Assembly (NCBI RefSeq): GCF_003946695.1
Contig: NZ_RHOX01000020.1
Location: 1-40,268, forward strand
Reading direction: 5' to 3'
DNA length: 40,268 nt
Source: Lapidilactobacillus bayanensis
Lineage (GTDB): Bacteria > Bacillota > Bacilli > Lactobacillales > Lactobacillaceae
Shown: in pieces, positions 16,132 through 24,704 of the stretch
How positions within the stretch are numbered: position 1 is the stretch's first letter
How the letters are laid out: every line of letters begins with the position of its first letter
Position numbers and translations under genes: made by a program
Notes under the pieces: model-generated
What the model saw: only the letters and a program-made list of their open reading frames with translations
What the model was told of the DNA's origin: nothing
Databases searched by the model: none

Positions 16132-17370
16132 TTACTCGTCTTCATGATGCTGCGTTTTTGCTAAACGCTTCGTTTGATTGATTGCAAGTATGGCAATCAA
16201 CGCAATAACCAACATGAGACTCGCCATCCCCCAATTTCCTAGGACGACGGACAAGCTTACACTGGCACCTGAAAGTATCGCCGATAGTGGACCTGTTGCT
16301 GAGAATGCGCCTGAGTACGCACCAATTTTCTCTGGGTTCATCAAATCAGCACGCAAAGTCTGACTTGAAGGAACTAGAATCATTTCACCGACCGTCAAGT
16401 AGACCGCACAAAGTACCAACGGCCAGAAGTCATTTAAAACAAAGGCGGCCGCGTAGCCCGTGGCCTGAATCCCAAGTCCCAGTACATAAGCACGAAACAA
16501 TGATAGTTTCTGCGTCAACTTCGTAAAGAATCCTAATGATGTGACAATCATGACGGTATTAATTAGCGTGATGCCCGAAAGCATTCGCTGTCCATAAATT
16601 TCTAACCCCAAGAATCTCATACTGTGGAAATCATTACCTAGATGCACCGCCAAGTAAGCGCCAGGTTGATTCATGATGACGTTGACCAGTAACTCACTCA
16701 ACAAGAAGAAAACAAACGGGGTATCCACAAAAACCGTCGCATAGGAACGGAGCATTTTAAGCACCGCATTTCCTTTCACGGCGTTTTTGACTGGGATAAA
16801 AGTTTCTGAAATAAAGAATTGGATGATACCCAAGTCTATTAACGACGTAATTAAAAGTGCCAGTAACAATTCAAACAAATAGTCTCGGAAGAACCAACCA
16901 CCTAAAGCCGCCCCAATCATGACACTAACATTCATAATCCAATACAAGATTGCGTAGACACTATGGCGAATCTTGCCATCTGTTAGATCAATAACCATCG
17001 CCTGATCAGCTGGCGAAGAAAAGTTGCCACCAACTTGGGCGCAGATAAAGCCCACAAAAGTTGTGATGGGATTCGTACCTAGCGGTGAGTTAGACAGTGC
17101 AGCAACCGCAACGCCGCCGCACATCAACCAACTTCCAATTAGCAAGATTGGTCTGCGACCGTAAACGTCCGCCAAGTGACCGCCGTATAAACCGGCGATG
17201 AAACCGAGTGTCGAAGCAACAATGAGTAAAATACCTGTAATGCCCGCGCCAAAGTAACGTGCATAATAGATGGTCATGTTTGGCATAATTGCATTACTAA
17301 CCAAAACACTCAAAAATGCCGTCAGCATTCTTAATTGTAAATTACGGTTCAATCGAAAAAATAAAGTCAT
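16132..17370 (-). CDS. Major facilitator superfamily transporter (12-helix)
   Basis: This 412-residue permease has about 12 hydrophobic segments. The MFS motif A between helices 2 and 3 reads GGHLADVYGRRP (about residues 57-68). It resembles the DHA1-type drug or metabolite exporters found as YttB/MdtG-like proteins in Firmicutes. The substrate is unknown. The ATG at 17368-17370 has only a weak ribosome site (an AGGT about 12 bases upstream). The gene lies between spx and mecA on the same strand, with repeat R2 directly upstream. Confidence 0.85.
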   Translation of the reverse strand: MTLFFRLNRNLQLRMLTAFLSVLVSNAIMPNMTIYYARYFGAGITGILLIVASTLGFIAGLYGGHLADVYGRRPILLIGSWLMCGGVAVAALSNSPLGTNPITTFVGFICAQVGGNFSSPADQAMVIDLTDGKIRHSVYAILYWIMNVSVMIGAALGGWFFRDYLFELLLALLITSLIDLGIIQFFISETFIPVKNAVKGNAVLKMLRSYATVFVDTPFVFFLLSELLVNVIMNQPGAYLAVHLGNDFHSMRFLGLEIYGQRMLSGITLINTVMIVTSLGFFTKLTQKLSLFRAYVLGLGIQATGYAAAFVLNDFWPLVLCAVYLTVGEMILVPSSQTLRADLMNPEKIGAYSGAFSATGPLSAILSGASVSLSVVLGNWGMASLMLVIALIAILAINQTKRLAKTQHHEDE

Positions 17371-17703
17371 ACCTTAGTTACCTAATCTCTCTTAGTAATA
17401 GCCTAAATAATACAACATTCGCGTTGTAAAAACCAAGTCTATTCAAAAAGAATTGAAGATACTAAAACTGTGCTAGATTGTACTCCTTCGCGCTTGCACA
17501 AAGGTTGCTTATGGAACGTGGCGCGTTGTCGTGGCGGCAAATAAATACTTGTCACTGGAACGTAGTGAGCACTGCTGATTAAGATAGTGGCAACTAAAAC
17601 TGTTTTGTTGTCGTTCTTCGCGCTTACGCAAAGGTCGCTTATGAAATGTGCGAGGTAACGTGGTGGCAAATAAATACTAGTCGCTGGAACGTAGTGGGCG
17701 TCG

Positions 17704-17737
17704 ATTTGAGCCGATTGAAGTACAAATCGTCTCAAAT
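17704..17737 (+). repeat. H1-type hairpin, module 2 of R2
   Basis: ATTTGAG (17704-17710), C711, CGATT, eight-base loop, AATCG, T730, CTCAAAT (17731-17737). All 12 pairs are perfect; C17711 against T17730 is the conserved mismatch. Confidence 0.85.
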
Positions 17738-17744
17738 GCGAGCC

Positions 17745-17774
17745 TTAATGTAAGCAATAAATTGCCAACATTAA
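17745..17774 (+). repeat. H2-type hairpin, module 2 of R2
   Basis: TT-AAT-GT (17745-17751), A752, inner stem, loop TAAA (17758-17761), inner stem, A767, AC-ATT-AA (17768-17774). The A/A mismatch is conserved. The inner stem has one extra A/C mismatch. Confidence 0.8.
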
Positions 17775-17959
17775 TGTCACTACTGAGCGGTATTTATTTG
17801 CCGCCACTAAGCTAACAAGAGTGCATCCTTTGCGCAAGCACTGAATTAACGTGTGGGTGAATTACCCCTTAAAATTTTCAGAAGTGTAAATTTGAAGTTA
17901 AGTCACACCATCACATCTCTTTTGTCAGTGCCGGAGGGAAATCGCGGTCAGCCGTGATA

Positions 17960-17989
17960 TTCTTGTTAATGGTTTACCATTTACAAGAA
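17960..17989 (-). repeat. H2-type hairpin, module 1 of R2
   Basis: TT-CTT-GT (17960-17966), T967, AATGG, TTTA, CCATT, T982, AC-AAG-AA (17983-17989). On the minus strand this gives the family's TAAA loop and A/A mismatch. Confidence 0.85.
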
Positions 17990-17996
17990 AGCTCGT

Positions 17997-18030
17997 ATTT
18001 AAGACGAATGGATTTTGATTCGGCTTAAAT
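17997..18030 (-). repeat. H1-type hairpin, module 1 of R2
   Basis: ATTTAAG (17997-18003), A18004, CGAAT, eight-base loop, ATTCG, G18023, CTTAAAT (18024-18030). On the minus strand the fixed mismatch is C against T. Confidence 0.85.
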
Positions 18031-18154
18031 CGATGCTCGCACCGTTCCACCAACGCATTTCTCTGCAGGCACGAAGAATAGCAATATAACTGTTTCTAAT
18101 TTCAGCACGCTAAGGTCCACATTCCACACGACAATAAGGAAACAACTGTCGTAC

Positions 18155-18194
18155 GAAAAAAGCCCAAGACAAAATAACACTTTGTCTTGGGCTT
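18155..18194 (-). terminator. Terminator of spx
   Basis: AAGCCCAAGACAAA (18160-18173) pairs perfectly over 14 bp with TTTGTCTTGGGCTT (18181-18194). A T run follows on the minus strand. Confidence 0.9.
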
Positions 18195-18212
18195 AATTGA
18201 ATTATTCAAACT

Positions 18213-18611
18213 TTAGAACCCTGCCATTAATTGTGCTTGTTGCAACTCCAGAGCTCGAACCTCACGTGGTAAGAACCGACGAATTTCGTCTTCGTTGTAA
18301 CCGACTTGTAAACGTTTCTCATCCATAATAATTGGACGACGCAATAAGCCCGGGTTTTTCTCGACTAGATCCAGTAATTCATCCATTGTTAAATCATCCA
18401 AATTAATTCCTAATTCTTGGAATACTTTTGAACGTGTTGAGATGATTTCTTCTGTACCGTCTTCAGTCATACGTAAGATTTGTTTAATTTCATCTTTGGT
18501 CAATGGTTCAGAAAAAATATTTCGCTCTTTAAAAGGTATATCATGTTCTTTCAACCATGCCCGCGCCTTGCGGCAAGATGTGCAACTTGGAGATGTATAT
18601 AAATTTACCAT
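18213..18611 (-). CDS. spxA: Redox-sensing global regulator Spx
   Basis: This 132-residue ArsC-like protein carries the C10-T-S-C13 redox pair in [10 protein letters not shown] and the Spx-typical stretch [12 protein letters not shown]. It binds the RNA polymerase alpha C-terminal domain and redirects transcription under thiol stress. The ATG at 18609-18611 follows GAAGGAG; the frame to 18659 adds 16 codons without a ribosome site. It ends at a strong terminator. Spx is turned over by ClpXP and contacts MecA/ClpC in relatives, so the nearby mecA gene is a functional partner. Confidence 0.95.
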   Translation of the reverse strand: MVNLYTSPSCTSCRKARAWLKEHDIPFKERNIFSEPLTKDEIKQILRMTEDGTEEIISTRSKVFQELGINLDDLTMDELLDLVEKNPGLLRRPIIMDEKRLQVGYNEDEIRRFLPREVRALELQQAQLMAGF

Positions 18612-18951
18612 AACATTCGCTCCTTCACCAACAAATCTGTGATTAACGTTCAGAAACACTTAATCAATTCACAAGTCTATTATAACCATAATCAAGAATA
18701 ATTACTAGCCTTTTCTTTAACTTTTCTATCTAAAAAGTATCATAATCAGTCTAAAGTCCTAGTGATGAGCATTGATATAACAGCCTTTATATTATTAATG
18801 GCGATTGGTGAAGGGTTGTAATCAATTTTAATGTTAATTTATGATATTGATAATTTTTTTTCAAATGAACAATAATAATATTGTGAACCGGTACGTCGTG
18901 AAAGCCTATGAGTAAAGGAACTTGCTTACTTTTTAACAGTGAATATTCTAA
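18612..18951. other. Intergenic region upstream of spx
   Basis: This AT-rich region of 340 bp contains a TATAAT on the minus strand at 18679-18684, a likely -10 for spx without an obvious -35. I find no clear terminator for the MBL gene that ends at 18952, and no small gene. Confidence 0.45.
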
Positions 18952-19686
18952 TTAAAGTAAAATCTGGAGGCCCGTACTGGCTAATTGAATTGGTATACCA
19001 TCTACTTGCTGCTTTGCTTCACGTAAAATCCGCTGATGTTCAATCTGTTGTGGTAAATGACTAAGCAACAATTGCTTGGCTTGTGCAGCCGAAGCAAGTT
19101 GACCAGATTGTGCCGCCGTCATATGCCACATTTTGCCAACTTTAGTCGAATCGAAGTTAGTATCTGTAATCAATAAATCAGCAGCCTGCGCAAAATCAGT
19201 CAACCCTGAAAAATATCGTGAATCAGCTGTAAAAACTAAGATTTTACCCATCTTATCAACAATCCGCATCGCAAAGGTTGGTACCGGGTGAATGGTTCGA
19301 CAAAACGTAATCGTTAATGGGCCAAGTTGTAAAGTTTCATCAGGATCATAAGCTCGACCGATTGTAGCGGTTGGCCAAGTTAAACTGCCAAAATTCAGAG
19401 GATCTTCAGTATTACCATAAATTGGTAGCAGTTTTTCTTTACGCTGACCTTGCCGTAATTGCCAGTAATATTGCAATACCCCAACATCTGCAATATGATC
19501 CTGATGATAATGTGTTAAAATCACCGCATCCAATTGCAAAGGATCCAAATATTGCTGCAAGACTTTTAAGACACCACTTCCACAATCCAACAATAAAGAA
19601 TAGCCGCTATCTTCAACTAAAAAGCCCGTCGTTCCGTCTGTTGCTGTGGGATAACCACCATAATAACCTAGAACTGTTATTTTCAT
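18952..19686 (-). CDS. MBL-fold metal-dependent hydrolase (RNase Z-like subgroup)
   Basis: This 244-residue protein has the metallo-beta-lactamase signature THYHQDHIADVG (about 60-71). LLLDCGSG, TADSRY (bridging metal Asp), ADLLITDTNF and LLSHLP (last metal His) all lie in the expected order. It probably binds two zinc ions. It is shorter than tRNase Z and lacks its exosite arm, so it is more likely a YhfI-like hydrolase or phosphodiesterase of unknown substrate. The ATG at 19684-19686 follows AAAGG; the one at 19695 overlaps that site. It lies 60 bases after the ABC permease gene and may be co-transcribed. Confidence 0.85.
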   Translation of the reverse strand: MKITVLGYYGGYPTATDGTTGFLVEDSGYSLLLDCGSGVLKVLQQYLDPLQLDAVILTHYHQDHIADVGVLQYYWQLRQGQRKEKLLPIYGNTEDPLNFGSLTWPTATIGRAYDPDETLQLGPLTITFCRTIHPVPTFAMRIVDKMGKILVFTADSRYFSGLTDFAQAADLLITDTNFDSTKVGKMWHMTAAQSGQLASAAQAKQLLLSHLPQQIEHQRILREAKQQVDGIPIQLASTGLQILL

Positions 19687-19746
19687 TTCTAACATCCTTT
19701 CTTAAAATTCGCCACGCATCTTGTGACGTTCTTAAATTAAGTGCGA

Positions 19747-21807
19747 TTAACGCGGTCGTTGCTCAGAAGTTCGCGTTAATTCAACAATGCGTCGATACCG
19801 ATGAACTGTAAAAATATGAAACGCGCCATAAATAACCAAAACTGCCAGTGTCAATGCATACAATAGTCCGAGTTGTAAGTGATCGAGATTACCACCAATC
19901 ACCTTCATGATCAACAAGCCATTCGCAATTCCAAAAATCACCGGCAACAAATAAATCAACCGATTATGCGTACTAATAATTTGATTGATTTTAGCTTGAT
20001 TAATCCCCATCTTCTTCAACGTTAAATATTCATAACGGTCATTATCCGCCTCGGCTAATTGACGTAATGAAAAAATACTAGCCCAGGCAAAAGTCATTAA
20101 AACACCCAATGTTCCGACAACAAAAACCGTTAATCCTAACGCACGTTGCATTAACACATGAGTCGGTCCGCGGACGTAAAAATTATTACTTTCATATTGC
20201 GCGACCTTATCATGATCGCGTCCTTGGTAAATGTGCATCTTAACTTGACTTAACTTTTTCGCGTCAACAAATTGTAATTGACGCACGGCATCATCGACAT
20301 ATGATGCTTCATCAATGTCATTCAGTGTTTTACCCGCTGGTGCAATTTTTCTCACTGAATAAGCTAACAATTCCCGGGAATGACGCGTCGTAATCTGTTT
20401 AAAAACAGTATCCGAAACAACCAACAAGCGATCGAAAAACAAATAGCCACCTAATGGATAGGCACGCGAATACGCTGCAATCTGTAATTTAGGAATCTTT
20501 TTTTGTGCGAGTTGAATTTTGTTTTGCAATAAAACAGAAACCGGTAAATGTTGCAGATAAAAATCGCGTGATACATACAAAGCCTGATCTTCAGTTAAGT
20601 TCAACAAGGGCAAGTTTCGTTGATGGCGACGTGCATTACGATAATCCTGCAACGAAATAATCTCTAATGGCAAGGCGTGACCCTGCATAATTTTTTGTGC
20701 ATGCGGCCCTTGCAATTGCGCCGCTGTAATCTTAATCGTGAAGTTGGTGAGTTGCTTACTTTTACCGCCATGTGTGCGAATCTTCTTCAAGATCGTCTCT
20801 TGATGTTGGTGGTCAGTCACAAAATCGATCGGTGTTTCCTCTTGAACCGTTCGATTGCCAAACGCGAATAAAACTGCTGCCAAACCCAGCATCACAATCG
20901 AAGCCGTCACAAACAAAGTAGTTAACGTTAACGACTGATAATGTTCGACGAACTTATCCTCAGTAAAAGCAAAATCCAATAGATGCCGTCGAGCAAAGCC
21001 ATTATGGCGACTTCTTAGCCAGTGTAAGAGTGTTGGCAATCCATTACGATATGTTAGCCAGACGCCCAGCAAGAGCGTTAGAATGATGAAATACGTGGCA
21101 TATGAGCCCGGTTGATTAAACCGCAATGTCTCTAAAAATTGAAACCAATTAAACCGCAATAAAATACAGTAACAAGCAAGTAATAAGACCGGCCCTAACC
21201 AAGCTAAAAATCTATTTAGCGGTGTTTGCAGCCGATGTCGGTGACTATTTTCCGGATATAATAGGCGGACCATCTTGAGCCGGATTATGCGCGCCGAATC
21301 AACTAACGCAACTAAAATAAAAACGCCGACAAAACTGCCAGCCGTAATTAACAAAGCCGAACCAGAAAACCAATGATTTGTTTCAGCAACCACGCCCATT
21401 AAACGCAATAAGAGCATGTTATAAAGCTTACTAAACAACAAACCTAAAACCAAACCGATGCCTAACTGTAAACCCTCACCCATTAGGTTTTCTGCTGAGA
21501 ATAGCAGTGCCAATTGTGGGTGCGTTAATCCCGAAACTAATAAAACACCCATTTCTTGGTGTTGCTGCTTCATGAAAAAGCGGTTGGCATAAACGATAAT
21601 CGCAAAGCTAAAAAGAACGATCGTCACAAATAAAATAATCAGTAAAACAAAAATACCACCAAAGCTCACCATTTGTTGCAGTTTTCGATCATTATAGGCA
21701 GCTAAACTTGCATAAGCAACCATAATCAATAATGAAATCGCCACAATATAAAGTGCCCGGCCGATTAAATGACGACGAAAGTTACGATAAGCGGTTTTGA
21801 GAATCAT
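19747..21807 (-). CDS. BceB-like ABC transporter permease
   Basis: This 686-residue FtsX-family permease starts with KTAYRNFRRHL before the first helix. It has a four-helix FtsX bundle (about 55-220), further helices, a large extracellular domain (about 330-560) and C-terminal helices. This is the BceB/VraG layout used for peptide-antibiotic detoxification. The ATG at 21805-21807 overlaps the ATPase gene by 26 bases and follows GGAGGAGG; the frame to 21954 lies inside the ATPase. The natural partners are the ATPase at 21782-22561 and the two-component system at 23960-25757. Confidence 0.88.
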   Translation of the reverse strand: MILKTAYRNFRRHLIGRALYIVAISLLIMVAYASLAAYNDRKLQQMVSFGGIFVLLIILFVTIVLFSFAIIVYANRFFMKQQHQEMGVLLVSGLTHPQLALLFSAENLMGEGLQLGIGLVLGLLFSKLYNMLLLRLMGVVAETNHWFSGSALLITAGSFVGVFILVALVDSARIIRLKMVRLLYPENSHRHRLQTPLNRFLAWLGPVLLLACYCILLRFNWFQFLETLRFNQPGSYATYFIILTLLLGVWLTYRNGLPTLLHWLRSRHNGFARRHLLDFAFTEDKFVEHYQSLTLTTLFVTASIVMLGLAAVLFAFGNRTVQEETPIDFVTDHQHQETILKKIRTHGGKSKQLTNFTIKITAAQLQGPHAQKIMQGHALPLEIISLQDYRNARRHQRNLPLLNLTEDQALYVSRDFYLQHLPVSVLLQNKIQLAQKKIPKLQIAAYSRAYPLGGYLFFDRLLVVSDTVFKQITTRHSRELLAYSVRKIAPAGKTLNDIDEASYVDDAVRQLQFVDAKKLSQVKMHIYQGRDHDKVAQYESNNFYVRGPTHVLMQRALGLTVFVVGTLGVLMTFAWASIFSLRQLAEADNDRYEYLTLKKMGINQAKINQIISTHNRLIYLLPVIFGIANGLLIMKVIGGNLDHLQLGLLYALTLAVLVIYGAFHIFTVHRYRRIVELTRTSEQRPR

Positions 21808-22561
21808 GTTGCACCACTCCTCCTCCAATTGCCGCTTGCATGTCAATAATCTGATTAAAGAATTTCTGACGCGTCCCTGAACGAACAACCTCAGAGAAGA
21901 AGGCGCCATCTTTAATGAATAAAATTCGATTACAATAGCTAGCCGTGAAGGCATCGTGCGTCACCATCATAATCGTCGTCTCATCTTCCAAATTAATCGT
22001 AGCCAAATATTGCAGTAACTCAGTCGCCGACTTTGAGTCCAAGCTACCGGTTGGCTCATCAGCAAATAAAATTTGCGGCTTGGCCATTAACGCCCGCGCC
22101 GCCGAAACACGTTGCTTCTGGCCGATTGACAATTCGCTGGGATAACGATCTAGTAACTGAGTTAATTCCAATTGTTGACTAAAGTGCGTCAAACGTAGTT
22201 CAATCTCATCTGTCGGTATTTTCGTCAACGTTAGTGGGAAGATTATATTTTCACGAACAGTTAAGGAAGTTAGTAGATTAAAGTCTTGAAAAATAAAACC
22301 GATCTGATCGCGACGGAAATTAGCTAGCTCGCTTTCGGGCAAATGCGTAATTTCTTGGCCAGCTAGAAAAACTTGCCCTGTTGTTGGTTGATCAATCGTC
22401 GAAACAATATTCAACAACGTTGTTTTACCAGCGCCAGAAGGACCCATAATACCAACAAATTCGCCACGGTCAATTTTAAAACTCAAATTGTTTAACGCAC
22501 GCACCAAAGTAGCACGCGCTCCAAAATTTTTGGATACTTGTTTAACCTCAACTATTCGCAT
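21782..22561 (-). CDS. BceA-like ABC transporter ATP-binding protein
   Basis: This 259-residue ATPase has a complete set of motifs: Walker A GPSGAGKT, the Q-loop FIFQDFNLL, a signature reading LSIGQKQRVSAARAL, Walker B ILFADEPTGSLD and the switch VTHD. The length and N-terminus (VKQVSKNFGARATLV) fit the MacB/BceA subgroup. The ATG at 22559-22561 follows AGGAGG. It precedes and overlaps the permease gene. With the intramembrane-type kinase nearby, it probably serves bacitracin-like or lantibiotic resistance; the inducing compound is unknown. Confidence 0.92.
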   Translation of the reverse strand: MRIVEVKQVSKNFGARATLVRALNNLSFKIDRGEFVGIMGPSGAGKTTLLNIVSTIDQPTTGQVFLAGQEITHLPESELANFRRDQIGFIFQDFNLLTSLTVRENIIFPLTLTKIPTDEIELRLTHFSQQLELTQLLDRYPSELSIGQKQRVSAARALMAKPQILFADEPTGSLDSKSATELLQYLATINLEDETTIMMVTHDAFTASYCNRILFIKDGAFFSEVVRSGTRQKFFNQIIDMQAAIGGGVVQHDSQNRLS

Positions 22562-22630
22562 CACAATCCTCCTAACCTTAATGATCCAATTAATGTACAA
22601 AAAATGAATCTAAACTACTTACATGCTTTT

Positions 22631-23131
22631 TTAAATGACTGCACCATGATAAGCACGAACGGGAATATGCGCAAAATCTAAATCGCGCAAATCCAAAGGC
22701 GTATCTGTAAAATAAGTCGTTGCTTCAGCTAACATCAAGTTTAATCGTTCAGTTACCTGAGCAACTACTACAACTGGCAACGGTGGCAATGACTGCGGTG
22801 CACGCTGCCATTCATTACGGGCGTGCCAATAGCCAACTTCAAAGGTCGTTCCATCGTCGGAGCCGTTTAGATTGGTCTCGGAATCAGCAATCACCACTAA
22901 AACATCGGCACCCTTAATTCCGTCCAAATCACATTGAAAAACGCGTTGCCGCCACTCCAGCGACATCGGGGTTAACTTCTGAATATCCGGATCCTGATCC
23001 GTTTCATCCTTGGGACTAAAAACCGCATCAACGGTTGCATTACACTCCAATAATGCTTTAACCTGTGCTACTCGTCGTGCTTCAAAACCATGTTTATCAA
23101 AAAATGGACCTGCCAAATATACTTTAACCAT
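22631..23131 (-). CDS. Nucleoside 2-deoxyribosyltransferase
   Basis: This 166-residue enzyme swaps bases between deoxyribonucleosides in purine and pyrimidine salvage, a trait of lactobacilli. VYLAGPFF opens the fold, DGTTFEVGYWHA carries the catalytic Glu98, and GADVLVVIADSE forms the central strand. I chose the ATG at 23129-23131 because AAGGTG precedes it; the frame opens at a GTG three codons earlier that overlaps this site. It lies 69 bases before the BceA-like gene with no terminator between, so read-through is likely. Purine or general specificity cannot be told apart here. Confidence 0.92.
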   Translation of the reverse strand: MVKVYLAGPFFDKHGFEARRVAQVKALLECNATVDAVFSPKDETDQDPDIQKLTPMSLEWRQRVFQCDLDGIKGADVLVVIADSETNLNGSDDGTTFEVGYWHARNEWQRAPQSLPPLPVVVVAQVTERLNLMLAEATTYFTDTPLDLRDLDFAHIPVRAYHGAVI

Positions 23132-23176
23132 GAAATTCACCTTGATCTTTTCGATTTATTTTATTGTTTGTAATTA

Positions 23177-23185
23177 ATTATATCA
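23177..23185 (-). promoter_or_regulatory. Candidate extended -10 promoter of the deoxyribosyltransferase gene
   Basis: TGATATAAT on the minus strand is a perfect TATAAT with the TGn extension, about 45 bases before the start codon. No good -35 is seen. Confidence 0.5.
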
Positions 23186-23356
23186 GTTATTACTTTCTTA
23201 TAATGAGCATACTATATCAATAATAAAAAACAACGACTATTAACGAACAGTTTTGTAAGTTATGAGAGGTCCTTGAACATTACAAAACCTAGAACTATTA
23301 TTTTGCGCTTCTTCGTGCCTGCGGAAAATGCGCTGGTGGAACGCTGCGAGCATTGG

Positions 23357-23388
23357 TTTGAGCCGAATCAAAACCAATTCGTCTCAAA
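23357..23388 (+). repeat. H1-type hairpin, module 1 of R3
   Basis: TTTGAG (23357-23362), C363, CGAAT, eight-base loop, ATTCG, T382, CTCAAA (23383-23388), extended outward by one G-C and one G-T pair. C against T is the conserved mismatch. Confidence 0.85.
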
Positions 23389-23396
23389 CTCAAGCT

Positions 23397-23426
23397 TTGT
23401 TGTAAGTGGTAAACCACTAACAACAA
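23397..23426 (+). repeat. H2-type hairpin, module 1 of R3
   Basis: TT-GTT-GT, A404, AGTGG, loop TAAA (23410-23413), CCACT, A419, AC-AAC-AA. All 12 pairs are perfect, with the A/A mismatch. Confidence 0.85.
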
Positions 23427-23611
23427 TTCCGCGGCTGACCGCGATTTCCCTCCGGCACTGACAAAAGAGATCTGGTGGTGCGATTTAACTTCATGTTTGT
23501 GCTTCTCAAAATTTTAAAGGGTAATTCAACCGCTCGTCAATTCAGCGCTTGCGCAAAGGTTGCCCGCTCGTTTGTTTAGTGAGGGAAAATAAATACCGCT
23601 CAGTGGTGATA

Positions 23612-23641
23612 TTACTGTTAGTGGTTTACCACTTACAGTAA
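23612..23641 (-). repeat. H2-type hairpin, module 2 of R3
   Basis: TT-ACT-GT, T619, AGTGG, TTTA, CCACT, T634, AC-AGT-AA. This is the mirror of the module 1 hairpin, giving TAAA and A/A on the minus strand. Confidence 0.85.
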
Positions 23642-23648
23642 GACCTGT

Positions 23649-23681
23649 CTTGAAGACAATTTTGTAAAAATTGGCTTCAAG
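23649..23681 (-). repeat. H1-type hairpin, module 2 of R3
   Basis: CTTGAAG, A656, CAATTTT, loop GTA, AAAATTG, G674, CTTCAAG. All 14 pairs are perfect; the mismatch reads C against T on the minus strand. Confidence 0.85.
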
Positions 23682-23959
23682 CAGTGTCCACCACGTTCCA
23701 GCGAAAGTATTTATTTTCCCTCACGGCACCTCGCACGTTCCATATGCAACCTTTGTGCAAGCGCAAAAAAGCAACAAAATAACAGTTCTAGTTGCCACTA
23801 TTTTGATCAGTACCTTCACTGCAGCAAGTCATGCCATACACACAAAAAAATACCGAACATTGTAATCAAAATTTTTGCAGCACAAAATCATGCGATTATT
23901 TGTGTTTTAACTTTAAAACCAGTAACATTGAATCAGAATTAGCTGAGGAGGCGGACTGC

Positions 23960-24634
23960 ATGTACAAAGTGATGATTGTCGAAGATGATCAAACAATTGC
24001 TCAATTGATTGCCGAAAACATTGAAAAATGGCAACTTAGCGCTTATATCATTCGCGATTTCAATCAAGTTGAGGCTGAATTCAAGTCACAGAAACCAAAT
24101 CTTGTTTTAATGGATATTAATTTACCTGTTTATGATGGTTATTATTGGAATCAAAAAATCCGCGACAATTCAGAAGTGCCCATTATTTTCATCTCGTCCC
24201 GCAATACCAACATGGATATGGTCATGGCCATGAATATGGGTGCCGATGATTTCGTAAACAAGCCCTTCTCAATGGAAGTCTTAATGGCAAAAATCAATGC
24301 CTTATTACGGCGGACCTATGGTTATCACGAACAAAACACCACGTATTTAGAGCATAACGGCTTAAAACTCAATTTACAAAGTGGCGACGCCCAATATGGT
24401 GAGCAAATCATCAATCTATCTAAAAATGAATACAAGTTATTGCAATTTATGATGCATTCCCCCGGTAAAATTATTTCCCGTGATCGTTTATTACGTGAAC
24501 TTTGGGAAGACGAGCGTTTCGTTGACGACAACACCTTAACCGTTAATGTTAATCGCCTGCGTCGCAAGATTGAACAGGCAGGTTTAAAAGATTTCATCGT
24601 CACTAAAGTTGGCCAAGGTTACTTAATCCCTTAA
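23960..24634 (+). CDS. BceR-like response regulator (OmpR/PhoB family)
   Basis: This 224-residue protein has a receiver domain with acidic pair D9-D10, phospho-acceptor D52 in LVLMDINLP, and K101 in NKPF. A winged-helix DNA-binding domain (about 125-224) follows, with LSKNEYKLL and the recognition region DDNTLTVNVNRLRRK. The ATG at 23960 follows GAGGAGG at 23945-23951; a frame reaching back to 23831 would enter repeat R3. The kinase gene starts 70 bases downstream. It probably activates the BceAB-like operon on the other strand, as in BceRS-BceAB systems. Confidence 0.92.
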   Translation: MYKVMIVEDDQTIAQLIAENIEKWQLSAYIIRDFNQVEAEFKSQKPNLVLMDINLPVYDGYYWNQKIRDNSEVPIIFISSRNTNMDMVMAMNMGADDFVNKPFSMEVLMAKINALLRRTYGYHEQNTTYLEHNGLKLNLQSGDAQYGEQIINLSKNEYKLLQFMMHSPGKIISRDRLLRELWEDERFVDDNTLTVNVNRLRRKIEQAGLKDFIVTKVGQGYLIP

Positions 24635-24704
24635 CAAGGATCTGACTAAATCTTACTGACTTACCACGCCAAAATTTATCCCATTTTGCGTAGAAAGGAC
24701 TCTT

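Larger units (their letters stand above)
17440..18100 (-). repeat. Composite intergenic repeat, copy R2 (complete)
   Basis: Read on the minus strand it starts near 18100 with the CTTCGTGCCTGC box. It runs through module 1 (18072-17928: H1 then H2, closed by GTGCC/GGCAC), a conserved centre (CTGACCGCGATTTCCCTCC, then AATTTTAAGGGGTAATTCA), and module 2 (17807-17660: H2 then H1 in mirror order). Two tandem tail units follow, down to about 17440. It aligns with R3 (23291-23810) end to end but has one more tail unit. A 98-codon frame at 17439-17735 is created by the tandem tails and has no ribosome site. The copy fills the gap between the spx terminator and the MFS gene. Confidence 0.9.
23291..23810 (+). 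repeat. Composite intergenic repeat, copy R3 (complete)
   Basis: Order: CTTCTTCGTGCCTGCGG box; module 1 (23315-23458) closed by GTGCC/GGCAC and GGAAA/TTTCC, with H1 then H2; a conserved centre with CTGACCGCGATTTCCCTCC; an inverted CGCTTGCGCAAAGGTTGC box (23546-23563); module 2 (23579-23724) closed by an exact 18-bp palindromic arm, with H2 then H1 in mirror order; GCAACCTTTGTGCAAGCG (23746-23763); and one tail unit ending GTTGCCACTATTTTGATCAG. It aligns with R2 over its length and with R1 and R4 over parts. It lies between the divergent deoxyribosyltransferase and response-regulator genes. Frames at 23273-23461 and 23671-23865 are not genes. Confidence 0.9.

Noticed and set aside
17439-17735. 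A 98-codon minus-strand frame with an internal repeat
   Set aside because: It lies entirely in the tandem tail units of repeat R2, has no ribosome site, and its internal repeat simply mirrors the DNA tandem repeat.
23397-23426. H2 hairpins as ordinary rho-independent terminators
   Set aside because: None is followed by a T run in R2 or R3, and true terminators of the flanking genes are found separately.
23273-23865. Short plus-strand frames in repeat R3, and a similar one at 23-211
   Set aside because: They follow the repeat sequence, lack ribosome sites, and are not kept in frame between copies.
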